Shown: positions 1 through 7,362 of the stretch, one piece after another
Layout of the letters: each line of letters starts with the position of its first letter
How positions within the stretch are numbered: position 1 is the stretch's first letter
Assembly (NCBI GenBank): GCA_937907165.1
Contig: CALCUH010000072.1
Location: 15,349 to 79,348 of the forward strand
Source of the DNA: an uncultured Bacteroidales bacterium
GTDB lineage: Bacteria > Bacteroidota > Bacteroidia > Bacteroidales > Paludibacteraceae
Reading direction: 5' to 3'
Length of the DNA stretch: 64,000 nt
Translations under genes and position numbers: made by a program
Notes under the pieces: model-generated
The model's input: only the letters and a program-made list of their open reading frames with translations
Told to the model about the DNA's origin: nothing
The model's database searches: none

Positions 1-107
1 GCAATCTTATCACGCATTCGATGGATTTCATCAGTCACTTTCGAGAGCCGCTCCTCACGAGTCTCGAGTTCATTTTTAAGTAAGTTTGGAACAAAACTCT
101 CGTCCAT
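1..107 (-). CDS. Partial small protein, runs off left edge
   Basis: The ATG at 105-107 sits behind a strong AGGAGGAATAACC ribosome binding site, and the frame stays open to the window edge. The visible product starts MDESFVPNLLKNELETREER and is charged and helical, probably a coiled coil. It lies 14 bases downstream of the BRO-like gene and is probably in the same operon. The function is unknown and the C-terminus is not in the window. Confidence 0.7.
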   Translation of the reverse strand, partial: MDESFVPNLLKNELETREERLSKVTDEIHRMRDKI

Positions 108-121
108 GGTTATTCCTCCTG

Positions 122-736
122 TTAACACTGTCCTCCGAACTTACGATAAGCGCGGAGATAGATCTCTTCTGCAAGCTCTTCAGGGCAGAACTCGTCTACG
201 TACTGCTTAAGCTCGATGAAGCGTCCTTGCTCGTATTCGATCCACCATTTGTCTTCGCCCCACTCACGGAGCTTCCAGATGTCTTCTACATGCTGATTGA
301 TGATGTCTTCGTCCGTACGCGGGTCTTCAGCAGCCTTGTCCTCTGCAAAACTCATGGTCTGATAGTCTTCGTAGCCCTGCTGTCCCTGCTCTCGCTCGAT
401 CACTCCAAGCATCCACTCAACGAATTTCTGAGCCTCAAGCTTTCTGGAACCGAGAAATGCATGGTAGATACCGCGGTTGTTGACTACGAGCATCGTTTGA
501 GAATGCCGAGCACGGGACATAACGTCGGTTGAATCTACGTTATATGTGACGTCAGTTGAACTTACGTCAGATATGGTTACCTTCTCGATATATTGAAGCG
601 GGATACGATATCTAACCATTCTAGGGTTGCTGATTCCGAGCGCATCACAAACGTCCTTGAGCACAGCATACCATTCTCCGTTCACATTTACGAAACGGAT
701 ATCGTTGCCGCGCCATGAGTCATATCTGATTTCCAT
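122..736 (-). CDS. BRO-N domain protein (antirepressor-like)
   Basis: A 204-residue protein. Residues about 8-115 match the Bro-N pattern: NDIRFVNVNGEWYAVLKDV, then DALGISNPRMVRYRIP, then an NNRGIYHAFLGSRK segment. BRO-N proteins are DNA-binding and are often antirepressors or regulators in phages. The C-terminal half is acidic, rich in Trp and Glu, and not recognised. A decayed fragment of a second copy lies at 1845-1915. The regulatory role is inferred from the family. Confidence 0.75.
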   Translation of the reverse strand: MEIRYDSWRGNDIRFVNVNGEWYAVLKDVCDALGISNPRMVRYRIPLQYIEKVTISDVSSTDVTYNVDSTDVMSRARHSQTMLVVNNRGIYHAFLGSRKLEAQKFVEWMLGVIEREQGQQGYEDYQTMSFAEDKAAEDPRTDEDIINQHVEDIWKLREWGEDKWWIEYEQGRFIELKQYVDEFCPEELAEEIYLRAYRKFGGQC

Positions 737-745
737 TAGTATTCA

Positions 746-1108
746 TCACACCTTTCTAGCGAATACGATTCTGTCTTCGTAGCATGGGATCGTAAACTCG
801 GCGAAACCGAATGCTCCATCGAGTTCTTCTTTGATCGTGTCGAAATTGTCATCTGATATACCATTGATATCAAGAATAATCATGGCAAGGTTTTTGTCGT
901 GTTTCATGAGAGTTTTGATAAATCGAAACAGATCGACATTTATATCGATATCTTGGATGATTCCTCCGAAAATATAACAATCAGCCATCATTTCCGGGTC
1001 TGCATTGTATACAGCCATATAATCTGCACATGCAAAGCCAAACAGAGGAAAAACACCTTCGCTGATTTCACGAGTATTTCCGAATTTCTTATATACAACT
1101 CCGTCCAT
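746..1108 (-). CDS. Hypothetical phage protein, 120 aa
   Basis: An acidic soluble protein with no family I recognise. The start follows AGGAGGAATAACC, almost the same leader as the genes at 107 and 1429, so these genes appear to be co-translated in one operon. It ends 9 bases before the BRO-like gene. Confidence 0.7.
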   Translation of the reverse strand: MDGVVYKKFGNTREISEGVFPLFGFACADYMAVYNADPEMMADCYIFGGIIQDIDINVDLFRFIKTLMKHDKNLAMIILDINGISDDNFDTIKEELDGAFGFAEFTIPCYEDRIVFARKV

Positions 1109-1120
1109 GGTTATTCCTCC

Positions 1121-1429
1121 TTACTCGTCCTTCTCGAAGACCTGCATCTTCTTGAGAGTTACGTTATCAGCGGTCGGGCAGATATCGGTAAGATTGATGG
1201 AGTCCGGAGTCTGACCAGCTTTGAGGATAAACGTTGCCTCGATGGTCATGACGACAGTAGTTTCCTTCTTTGTCTTCTTTACCGGAGCTTTCTTGGTTGC
1301 CGGCTTCTTTGTTGTGGTAGACTTAACGGTTGCAGTCGCTTTCTTTACCGGTGATTTCTTTGCAGTTGCATTGGTTTCGGTCTTCGCGGTGGAAGTCTTC
1401 TTTGTGGTTTCCTTTTTCGTAGTTGCCAT
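1121..1429 (-). CDS. Histone H1-like Lys/Ala/Thr-rich protein
   Basis: A 102-residue protein. Residues 1-58 are a low-complexity basic tail of repeated KKxT, AKK and VKK units, like the C-terminal tail of histone H1 and bacterial Hc1 or AlgP-type proteins. Residues 60-102 form a small acidic, probably beta-rich domain (TIEATFILKAGQTPDSINL). The tail probably binds DNA or RNA without sequence specificity. The coding sequence is full of AAG and ACC repeats, so a computer-only annotation could discard it. The RBS is GAAAGGAG before the ATG. Confidence 0.7.
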   Translation of the reverse strand: MATTKKETTKKTSTAKTETNATAKKSPVKKATATVKSTTTKKPATKKAPVKKTKKETTVVMTIEATFILKAGQTPDSINLTDICPTADNVTLKKMQVFEKDE

Positions 1430-1526
1430 GGTAATTTACTCCTTTCGGTTGGAACCGGTCACACGCCAGCTCGATTGATGGTTTCTTGCACTCTTGAAAC
1501 TTAGTGCAGTCGTAACATTTGTACAT
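1323..1526 (-). CDS. Cys-rich mini-protein (overlapping)
   Basis: The ATG is one base after the MazG-like stop, behind AGGGGATAACCC. The first 28 residues carry C-x2-C-x5-C and a later Cys (CYDCTKFQEC, then LACDRF), which is a plausible metal-binding knuckle. The last third overlaps the start of the H1-like gene by about 107 bases in another frame, so the real protein may be shorter if the frame is interrupted in relatives. Function unknown. Confidence 0.45.
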   Translation of the reverse strand: MYKCYDCTKFQECKKPSIELACDRFQPKGVNYHGNYEKGNHKEDFHREDRNQCNCKEITGKESDCNR

Positions 1527-1529
1527 GGG

Positions 1530-1817
1530 TTATCCCCTATTCTTGATTCGTTCGAGTTGCCTGTTAAGCTTCTCGGTTACTTTTTCATCGAAGTCGTCGT
1601 CAGAGATGTCATAAAGAAGTCTGAGTTGCTGAATCATGATGGTAACGTCTGCCATCTCGTCCAGCAACTTCCCCTTCCATGTCTGTCCACGCTGTCCCGG
1701 TCTCCTACTCAATACCTCTCCAAGCTCAAAGAGCTCAGAGATTGACTGGAATTCCTGAGTATCGCGACCGTAATGTGCCGCGATCTTTTCGCATTTGTTT
1801 ACTTGAGATTTCTTCAA
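1530..1817 (-). CDS. MazG-like nucleotide pyrophosphohydrolase
   Basis: A short all-alpha NTP-PPase-like protein. The segment KLLDEMADVTIMIQQLRLLY matches the D/E-rich helix of phage MazG-like proteins, which bind Mg and hydrolyse (d)NTPs or alarmones. I place the start at a TTG (1815-1817) about 12 bases after AAAGGAG. A GTG at 1844 in the same frame would place the ribosome binding site inside the gene. The likely role is nucleotide-pool or stress-signal control during infection. Confidence 0.65.
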   Translation of the reverse strand: MKKSQVNKCEKIAAHYGRDTQEFQSISELFELGEVLSRRPGQRGQTWKGKLLDEMADVTIMIQQLRLLYDISDDDFDEKVTEKLNRQLERIKNRG

Positions 1818-1844
1818 TGGTAATACAAACTCCTTTCTTAACAC

Positions 1845-1980
1845 TGTCCTCCGAACTTACGGTAGGCTTGCATGGGATGAGGCGTCAGTTGAATTGACGT
1901 CTGATGTGACCGTACTACTATGACGGTCTGATCTTGAATCCGTTCCAGTAATCGATCCTGGTTTTAATTGATTAAACTTC
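1845..1980 (-). pseudogene. Decayed fragment of a BRO-like gene
   Basis: The stretch GCCTACCGTAAGTTCGGAGG, followed by ACAGTGTTAA, repeats almost exactly the 3' end of the gene at 122-736 (its AYRKFGGQC stop). Just upstream, TCAGACGTCAATTCAACTGA resembles that gene's middle (SDVSSTDVT). The two pieces are out of frame and the sequence between them is lost. This looks like a deleted duplicate left by recombination. No intact gene lies between 1818 and 2043. Confidence 0.6.
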
Positions 1981-1985
1981 CTTTC

Positions 1986-2020
1986 TAAAAAAAGAAAAGA
2001 GCACTCGTTTCCAAGTACTC
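1986..2020 (-). terminator. Terminator after the 2044 gene
   Basis: On the minus strand GAGTACTTGGAAACGAGTGC pairs with itself around a GGAAAC loop and is followed by CTTTTCTTTTTTT. Confidence 0.75.
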
Positions 2021-2043
2021 AATTCCTTTTCTCCTGTAGTTCG

Positions 2044-2289
2044 TTACTTAGTGATTTTTGCTTTTTGAAACTCATACCTCAATGTCGGTGTTTCATTGAG
2101 AATCTCGTTGAGTGCCCCCGGATCATTCGATTCGATGGTTCTAAGCATGTAACCTCCGATGAATCCAATCCAGTATTGAATCGGCTTTCCTTCGATAATT
2201 AAAGAAGTAAACTCGTTTCGATTATCCATCGGTTCCGTCAACAAAGTCTCTAATGTAAGAATCATACCACGAATCTCTTCGGATGTCAT
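2044..2289 (-). CDS. Hypothetical protein, 81 aa
   Basis: A small helical protein (MTSEEIRGMILTLETLLTEP) with a hydrophobic centre (YWIGFIGGYML) too short to be a clear membrane span. Its ATG overlaps the stop of the upstream gene (ATGA-type), which indicates translational coupling. No family recognised. Confidence 0.65.
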   Translation of the reverse strand: MTSEEIRGMILTLETLLTEPMDNRNEFTSLIIEGKPIQYWIGFIGGYMLRTIESNDPGALNEILNETPTLRYEFQKAKITK

Positions 2290-2477
2290 CGTCTCACCTC
2301 CTTATAAGTTTCGAGAACATTTATAGCCTCATCGATTTCACGAATCCGCTCATATAATAGCTGCTTTTCGTCATGGTTAAGTGTCTTGATTTTTTCCAGA
2401 CAGGTTTGCTCTAGTTCGTTTCTCACCATCTTTAGAGCTCGAATCGCTGTCTTGAATTTAGGTATCTCAAAAACCAT
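2286..2477 (-). CDS. Hypothetical helical protein, 63 aa
   Basis: A basic, helical mini-protein, probably one long helical hairpin, starting MVFEIPKFKTAIRALKMVRN. The RBS is GAGGTCAAATC. It overlaps the next gene by 4 bases. Function unknown. Confidence 0.65.
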   Translation of the reverse strand: MVFEIPKFKTAIRALKMVRNELEQTCLEKIKTLNHDEKQLLYERIREIDEAINVLETYKEVRR

Positions 2478-2511
2478 GATTTGACCTCCTCAGATATTCG
2501 ATTCAGAATAT

Positions 2512-3087
2512 TCAGTTCTTAGGCTGCATGGTCTCCGCGATCGACTGATAAATCTTGCCGACATTCTCCAGATTTCGGCTGAAGTCAGCAGCGATACCAT
2601 CGAGCCTACCCTCGAATTTCTCGAGAATCATCGCCTTAGCCTGCTCCTCAACAGCCTCAACGAGTTCAGACTTGTCGATCATTGCTACTTCACGAGCGAG
2701 TTTCTCGGTCACAGCCTGCTTCAGAGGTTCTTTAGCGTTGACTACAGCAGAGGTCACAGCCCGCTCGACCATGGATGTCATTAATCCCTCAGTAGCTTTT
2801 ACGGCTTTACCCGCCGCGTTCTGAGCGGCTTTCTCGACCGCCTTGTCCACCACTGCCTGCTGTACGTCGATGTAGGTGAGAGAGCTGACATCAGTAACAG
2901 CTGAATTGACAACACCCATGACGTCTTTCAGCTTCTTGCCACAGTACACTGCCGCGATGACAGAAGCACCGGCAAGGACATACCCGAGAATACGTCCTGT
3001 CTTGAGCTTACGGTTTTCCTTTTCGATTTCCTCCATGCGGTACTCCATGGCCGCCTGTTCTGAATCGATAGCCTGATAATCAGTCAT
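2512..3087 (-). CDS. Single-TM membrane protein with long helical tail
   Basis: A 191-residue protein. Residues 1-30 are charged coiled coil, residues about 33-50 form a membrane span (ILGYVLAGASVIAAVYC), and the rest is a long Ala/Glu/Lys helical domain. The protein is most likely anchored in the host membrane with a coiled-coil body. It resembles the other one-span proteins at 18-27 kb in layout. The RBS is GGAGGAAGAAAA. Function unknown. Confidence 0.75.
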   Translation of the reverse strand: MTDYQAIDSEQAAMEYRMEEIEKENRKLKTGRILGYVLAGASVIAAVYCGKKLKDVMGVVNSAVTDVSSLTYIDVQQAVVDKAVEKAAQNAAGKAVKATEGLMTSMVERAVTSAVVNAKEPLKQAVTEKLAREVAMIDKSELVEAVEEQAKAMILEKFEGRLDGIAADFSRNLENVGKIYQSIAETMQPKN

Positions 3088-3143
3088 TTTTCTTCCTCCT
3101 CATTAGATGTGTGAGCAACAATAAGCTCTCCGTTCTGTTTCGT

Positions 3144-3470
3144 TCAGATCTTTCCTATTTTCTCCTCGACTCTCGTATAGCACGGATAGTTGGCATGGTT
3201 GTAATAACCGTTATCCGCGACGTTCATATCACAACTGAGTCCGAGCGGACCCTCGGAAAAGATACTACGAGCGCAACCCTTACAGTAGTTCTGACGCTCT
3301 TCTTCCGTCATCTCGATTCTGAAACCACCATGACAGAAACCGTAAGTGTCACTCAACCAGTCGCTGATCTCGACTTCGTCAGTGAGTTCCTCGGGAATCT
3401 CAACCTCTGTGGGGAGATAATTACCATCAGCATCGTAATCAACATCCCAGTGAATATTAACAGCTTTCAT
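3144..3470 (-). CDS. Phage protein with Cys cluster, 108 aa
   Basis: The start is fixed by GGAGGAAAAAGAAG before the ATG at 3468-3470. The N-terminal half (VDYDADGNYLPTEVEIPEEL) is typical of a small phage family with an acidic strand-rich N-terminus. The C-terminal half carries several cysteines (NYCKGC, SCDMN, YPCYT) that may bind zinc. It overlaps the preceding gene by 14 bases. Confidence 0.7.
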   Translation of the reverse strand: MKAVNIHWDVDYDADGNYLPTEVEIPEELTDEVEISDWLSDTYGFCHGGFRIEMTEEERQNYCKGCARSIFSEGPLGLSCDMNVADNGYYNHANYPCYTRVEEKIGKI

Positions 3471-3969
3471 CTTCTTTTTCCTCCTTACCTTTGATGATGG
3501 TTTCTTCTCCAGTCGCCGGGTTGACACGTGTAAGCTCGATATCCGGATTCTCGTCCGCCCACATCTGAGCAAGAAGCAGCGCGACATGGGTGATGTGTTT
3601 TTCCGCTTCCTTGAGATCAGTGTTACTTTCTGTTTCACCCACGATATGTCCCTCAATGCATACCATAGCGTTATCAAGATCGTTAAGCATTCCGAGAAGA
3701 GAGTTTCTCGAAGCCTTAGAGATAAGCTCGTCGTACTTATCGAAGAACGCATCAACCGAGTCAAGTTCCTTTTCGTATGTCTCATGCGAGTTGACATCCA
3801 TATATTTCTCTACAAGCTCATCAATACCGAGTTCCTTGCGAGCTCTCTCAGCGTCGATAACAGCAGCGCTGTACTTGATTGCACGGTCAAGCTCGTCCTT
3901 CGTAGCTCCGTTGATAACCATGGTAGCAATGATGTCGCTCATGGAATACAGGTGATTCTTATTATTCAT
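3457..3969 (-). CDS. Hypothetical phage protein, 170 aa
   Basis: An acidic, helical, soluble protein starting MNNKNHLYSMSDIIATMVIN behind TAAGGAGGATAAATAAA. The start overlaps the tail of the Cys-rich gene at 3971, which supports this ATG over the upstream ones. No family recognised. Confidence 0.7.
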   Translation of the reverse strand: MNNKNHLYSMSDIIATMVINGATKDELDRAIKYSAAVIDAERARKELGIDELVEKYMDVNSHETYEKELDSVDAFFDKYDELISKASRNSLLGMLNDLDNAMVCIEGHIVGETESNTDLKEAEKHITHVALLLAQMWADENPDIELTRVNPATGEETIIKGKEEKEDESC

Positions 3970-3970
3970 T

Positions 3971-4141
3971 TTATTTATCCTCCTTATTAGTTGTTTCGGG
4001 ATTAACGAATCCATCATCCTCAAACATAGCACAGCCGGTCGAGATTGTCTTATCCTCGATATATCCCGTGCAATCACACATGAATCCATCGTATTTGACT
4101 TCTTCACAATTCATGCAGTGAGCACATAATGATTTCTTCAT
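3971..4141 (-). CDS. Cys-rich mini-protein, 56 aa
   Basis: The short gene starts MKKSLCAHCMNCEEVKYDGF and has six cysteines (C-x2-C-x2-C, then C-x-C, then C), consistent with zinc binding. The ATG at 4139-4141 follows GAGGAGGCTTGATT, and the stop lies one base before the next ATG. Spacing, ribosome binding site and cysteine pattern all support it as real. Confidence 0.75.
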   Translation of the reverse strand: MKKSLCAHCMNCEEVKYDGFMCDCTGYIEDKTISTGCAMFEDDGFVNPETTNKEDK

Positions 4142-4143
4142 AA

Positions 4144-4377
4144 TCAAGCCTCCTCAATCTTTATAGAAAGATGATACATAGCGTTGACAAGACGAACCTT
4201 TATGGATTCAATTGTGTCCATCCAAATAGCAGTCTGAACCCGGTCAACCTCATCAAAAGAATCGCAGAGTTCTTTGAAAATCCATAAATCGGAACCTTCA
4301 GGAGCTTCGTCAATAAGCGATTCATACCTAGAGCAAAACGCCTGAATCGTGTCGAGCTTTTCTACGTATGTCATCAT
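4144..4377 (-). CDS. Hypothetical helical protein, 77 aa
   Basis: Begins MMTYVEKLDTIQAFCSRYES after GAGGTGTGTA. It is a soluble acidic helical protein. An in-frame GTG four codons upstream is possible but would include the ribosome binding site. It is followed immediately by the Cys-rich gene. Confidence 0.6.
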   Translation of the reverse strand: MMTYVEKLDTIQAFCSRYESLIDEAPEGSDLWIFKELCDSFDEVDRVQTAIWMDTIESIKVRLVNAMYHLSIKIEEA

Positions 4378-4383
4378 TACACA

Positions 4384-4470
4384 CCTCACTCACACGCAAC
4401 GACGTAATAATCCTTTCCGTCTTCAGTAACGATTCCGAGAACACCCCTCCAGTCAAATTTAAGTTTCGGA
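4384..4470 (-). pseudogene. 3' remnant of a small gene
   Basis: An open frame encoding FDWRGVLGIVTEDGKDYYVV and ending ACE-stop reads like the C-terminus of a real phage protein. It has no start codon or ribosome binding site, because it is entered directly from the terminator of the small RNA at 4485-4549. It is probably a truncated gene. Confidence 0.4.
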
Positions 4471-4484
4471 AAGACAAAAAGGAA

Positions 4485-4549
4485 AGAGCCCTCGTTTCCG
4501 AGAGCCCTGCTCCTTTATTAGGGACGACGGACCATTAGTGGCCGGTCTC
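4485..4549 (-). ncRNA. Small structured RNA A with own promoter and terminator
   Basis: The RNA starts just downstream of promoter 4555-4579. Minus-strand fold: GGGA pairs with TCCC outside and GGCC with GGTC inside (loop ACTAAT), then an A-rich linker, then a terminator hairpin with a GAAA loop (CTCGGAAACGAG core) and U-run. The RNA at 8899-8958 has the same layout with compensating base changes. No reading frame of useful length fits inside. Confidence 0.55.
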
Positions 4550-4554
4550 CCTTT

Positions 4555-4579
4555 CATTATATAGTTTGCATTTTTCGCG
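4555..4579 (-). promoter_or_regulatory. Repeated phage promoter, copy 1
   Basis: Minus strand CGCGAAAAATGCA, gap, TATAATG. It drives small RNA A. Confidence 0.65.
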
Positions 4580-4630
4580 TATTAGTCGCCATTTTCGAGC
4601 AAGAACAACATCAAATCGTTTATAAGCTTA

Positions 4631-4897
4631 CTAAGTTTCATTCGATTTCATCTCCTCGACTTCAAATACTTCCCAGTCTTCGGCAAAAATGTCGCAAGTC
4701 GTGATGTGATGGACGATATATGCCCTCCAACGACTCTTTTCTCCATCTTTAGACGCTCTGACATGCTTGAGTAAACAAGGAAACTCATGGCCATAGTCTT
4801 CGTCGATACCGATACTGAAACAGATAGTTCCTCTGTATTTCGGTCTCGTAACCTTATTACCGGCTCTCAACTGAGCCATGGCGTCTTCGTATGTCAT
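4631..4897 (-). CDS. DUF2829 / Tad2-like protein
   Basis: An 88-residue protein with the DUF2829 layout: N-terminal MTYEDAMAQLRAGNKVTRPK, a variable middle, and a C-terminal DIFAEDWEVFEVEE. DUF2829 includes Tad2, a phage protein that sequesters the cyclic-ADP-ribose-type signal of the Thoeris defence. The family match is by eye. Ligand binding here is inference, since many DUF2829 proteins are untested. The ATG overlaps the upstream stop. Confidence 0.7.
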   Translation of the reverse strand: MTYEDAMAQLRAGNKVTRPKYRGTICFSIGIDEDYGHEFPCLLKHVRASKDGEKSRWRAYIVHHITTCDIFAEDWEVFEVEEMKSNET

Positions 4898-5358
4898 ACA
4901 TCGTTCACCTCATTTCTTTCAAGTGTTTGCTGAATCACACCTTCGTTAAGAATCTGAACCAAGTCTCCGTCAAAATCCATGGCGAATCTATCTTCGAGAC
5001 ATTCAGTCGTAATAAATCGTCCGATAAGATCCTTTTCGCCTGGCATCAATCTACTCATCGGATTCATGGTCATGTTTGCGATGGCATATTCGTCAAATCC
5101 GAGATGAGTGTCATACTTCAGGATGTCGTAAATGAAGTGTCCTTTTTTATTCTCAAGTACATTGGCGATGATGCGATACGTGTCTGCTCTGTTGCCTGAT
5201 TCAATCACGTTGTCGAATTTCAAACCAGACAAATCCATGGTCTTAGGAATGATGACGCCACTAATGACTCCCATGGTTTTGCGAGAATCAACACTGCATA
5301 CGTTATATAAAGTCAGCGCGGCAACCGGAGTGGTAGGATAATCCTTACTCGTTTTCAT
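4894..5358 (-). CDS. Hypothetical phage protein, 154 aa
   Basis: The start (MKTSKDYPTTPVAALTLYNV) follows GGAGGAGCGCGATT and overlaps the preceding stop by 14 bases. A soluble mixed alpha/beta protein. No family recognised. It sits directly upstream of the Tad2-like gene with a 4-base overlap. Confidence 0.65.
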   Translation of the reverse strand: MKTSKDYPTTPVAALTLYNVCSVDSRKTMGVISGVIIPKTMDLSGLKFDNVIESGNRADTYRIIANVLENKKGHFIYDILKYDTHLGFDEYAIANMTMNPMSRLMPGEKDLIGRFITTECLEDRFAMDFDGDLVQILNEGVIQQTLERNEVNDV

Positions 5359-5824
5359 AATCGCGCTCCTCCACTCCATATTTATTTTCCATCTTGTGAA
5401 TCCATCTGAGGTTGTTGACAGAGATTGTGCTATTATAAATACTACCATAATAATGACACATATCAGCCATGATTTTTCTCTCCTCTGAAGTCGCTCCGTT
5501 AACGTTCATGCGATCAAGCAAATCTTCAAGGTATACCCCAAACGATCTAGGAAAATAATATTTTCTAGAAGGTTCGACATCACATATATTGACATATCCC
5601 TTGTGTCTCAGTTTAGCTAAAAAAAGCTCGACTTCTTGTTTCACACGAAGATTCGTCGCGTCTTTTGATGCTTCTGGATTTCTCCACAGAAAGTCATACT
5701 TGATAACCGCCACAAAGAACGGAGCGATTAGGTACTCACCAACCGCACCGGCAATACAACCAACGGCGTCCAGAATAGCTTCTTCAGTCACCCTTGCCAA
5801 TGATCTTTTGGTTTCCTTTTTCAT
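5345..5824 (-). CDS. Hypothetical phage protein, 159 aa
   Basis: The basic N-terminus is followed by a hydrophobic stretch (AVGCIAGAVGEYLIAPFFVA, residues about 20-40) that could lie in the membrane. The rest is soluble (YYFPRSFGVYLEDLLDRMN). The RBS is AAGGAGGAACTTAAA. Function unknown. Confidence 0.65.
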   Translation of the reverse strand: MKKETKRSLARVTEEAILDAVGCIAGAVGEYLIAPFFVAVIKYDFLWRNPEASKDATNLRVKQEVELFLAKLRHKGYVNICDVEPSRKYYFPRSFGVYLEDLLDRMNVNGATSEERKIMADMCHYYGSIYNSTISVNNLRWIHKMENKYGVEERDYENE

Positions 5825-5904
5825 TTTAAGTTCCTCCTTAAGTTTAGTTTAAGTAAAGTGATAAGGGTCTCCAATTTCTGCACATAACTCGTATTTACTA
5901 TAAT

Positions 5905-6105
5905 TCACCATCCTTTCAACTCATAACGGAATCGCTTTCTCAATTCCAACGGATTCCGTCCTCTTCCGATTGACTGATATTCTCCATTCTTAATTTTCCA
6001 GAGGGTGTAATGCTCCCGTCGCTTGTCTGAAGTGACAACGTAGCGAAGAGCATCATTATCGTCATGCACACTCTCCCAAATGATCTCGCCTTTAGGAAGA
6101 CCCAT
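5905..6105 (-). CDS. Hypothetical protein, 66 aa
   Basis: A compact basic protein (GEIIWESVHDDNDALRYVVT) with a strand-rich pattern. It lies in an operon with the gene at 6108, 2 bases away. The gap 5825-5904 holds only a 20-codon frame without a good ribosome binding site. Confidence 0.6.
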   Translation of the reverse strand: MGLPKGEIIWESVHDDNDALRYVVTSDKRREHYTLWKIKNGEYQSIGRGRNPLELRKRFRYELKGW

Positions 6106-6107
6106 GG

Positions 6108-6344
6108 TTAACCCTCCTCAAAGATTTTACGTTTCATTTCGAGCTGTGATTTGAGATACTGTTTAACGCTATCAAGCAACGGCACACAGTCCCTCAAATC
6201 GAGGATCAGATCGTGGTTATGAGTATTCCAATCACAATTCATGATAGCCGGGTTTTCGGCACATTCGAGCTCAGTTATGATGTACTCGAGACCGTCGATC
6301 TGCTGTTTGAGATCATTCAGCATCGCGAGTCTTTCATTCGTCAT
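6108..6344 (-). CDS. Hypothetical coiled-coil protein, 78 aa
   Basis: Begins MTNERLAMLNDLKQQIDGLE. It is almost wholly helical with heptad-like leucines. The ATG overlaps the end of the upstream gene by 11 bases, and the start is chosen for that coupling. Function unknown. Confidence 0.6.
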   Translation of the reverse strand: MTNERLAMLNDLKQQIDGLEYIITELECAENPAIMNCDWNTHNHDLILDLRDCVPLLDSVKQYLKSQLEMKRKIFEEG

Positions 6345-6858
6345 GGTTAACCACCCCGAAAGTCTTGTTAAGTCGTTTTTTGATTTCATCCGTAACTATA
6401 GGCGCTCCTGGATTAGCAAGACCGGTATTCCATTCGTCGAGGTTAAGAGGTCTGTATTCTCCGCCGGGAAGATACTTCTTCTCCATGAATATGATGATGG
6501 CATGGATGTCTTTTGAAATAGCGGTCGATTTAGCCCTCTGCACGAGTTCGAGAAGACTCTTTACGTAATTCAGCTCTCCTCTCGTCGTACCATTCGTTTC
6601 CATAAACTGGATAAGGACTCTGAGACGCGTAATAAGTTCTTCATGCATTTTAATCGCCTCATGGTCAAGAGCTGTAACAACTTTGTTCTCGACGGATCCA
6701 ACCAGTCCTACAGTCCCGTCACCATAATCGACGATATCTGATACGACACCATAAGTGTAATCAGCGGTCTCCGTATCCTTCTGCGCCGTAATGACCTCTC
6801 TGTCACCCTTTTCAAGCAGGAAAGTCAGGCTCTGGCTCACTAAATCACTCAGTTTCAT
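6334..6858 (-). CDS. Hypothetical phage protein, 174 aa
   Basis: The start MKLSDLVSQSLTFLLEKGDR follows AAGGAGGACGAAA and overlaps the previous stop by 14 bases. The C-terminal part contains a Pro/Gly-rich segment (KKYLPGGEYRPLNLDEWNTG). No family recognised. Confidence 0.65.
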   Translation of the reverse strand: MKLSDLVSQSLTFLLEKGDREVITAQKDTETADYTYGVVSDIVDYGDGTVGLVGSVENKVVTALDHEAIKMHEELITRLRVLIQFMETNGTTRGELNYVKSLLELVQRAKSTAISKDIHAIIIFMEKKYLPGGEYRPLNLDEWNTGLANPGAPIVTDEIKKRLNKTFGVVNHDE

Positions 6859-7237
6859 TTTCGTCCTCCTTATTGATAGGCATTCCGATATCAGAGACAC
6901 AAATTAGATTATCCGTGTCAAATAACGAATCCGAGCCGCATTCGATGGTCTCAGCGGTTATCGGATTAATGTGATGAATTGATTTCTTTACGCTATCTAT
7001 TATCTCCAGCATTTTTAAAATGTCTTGCTCTGTTTTCAGATACTCCATTTCTTTCCCCTTCGGAAACGCTCGTATCACCTGAATCAGCTTCCACATGCAA
7101 TCCTCGCAAAGCTGGCCGTCGCTATCGCATCCTTCTCGAATGTCGATTCTCTTTCCCTGAATCGAAAACTGAGGAACGTTATAAAGCCAGTCAACCTCTT
7201 TCTCACATCGATCGCAAATTTTCTTAATAATCGTCAT
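6845..7237 (-). CDS. Zinc-binding phage protein, 130 aa
   Basis: Begins MTIIKKICDRCEKEVDWLYN. Two CxxC pairs (CDRC near residue 8 and CEDC near residue 46) suggest one zinc site, as in small phage zinc-ribbon proteins. The second half is helical and ends in a Glu/Asn-rich tail. RBS AGGAGG. Confidence 0.65.
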   Translation of the reverse strand: MTIIKKICDRCEKEVDWLYNVPQFSIQGKRIDIREGCDSDGQLCEDCMWKLIQVIRAFPKGKEMEYLKTEQDILKMLEIIDSVKKSIHHINPITAETIECGSDSLFDTDNLICVSDIGMPINKEDENETE

Positions 7238-7257
7238 TTTTAGCCTCCTATCAAATA

Positions 7258-7335
7258 TCACTCGACAACCTCTCTACCTTCGTAATAAATATAACCGTGA
7301 ACGAGTATCTGATGACGCCGGTCACTTGTGTTCAT
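7258..7335 (-). CDS. Possible 25-aa peptide
   Basis: A short frame (MNTSDRRHQILVHGYIYYEG, then REVVE) fills the gap between the two zinc-protein genes and overlaps its neighbour's upstream sequence. The ribosome binding site (GGATGAGCT) is weak. Nothing else is seen between 7238 and 7362. Confidence 0.25.
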   Translation of the reverse strand: MNTSDRRHQILVHGYIYYEGREVVE

Positions 7336-7362
7336 AGCTCATCCGAGCCGCCATGAAAAGCA

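Noticed and set aside
5818..5904. 20-codon minus-strand frame (MVNYSKYELC)
   Set aside because: The AAAGG is adjacent to the ATG with no usable spacing, and nothing else supports it.
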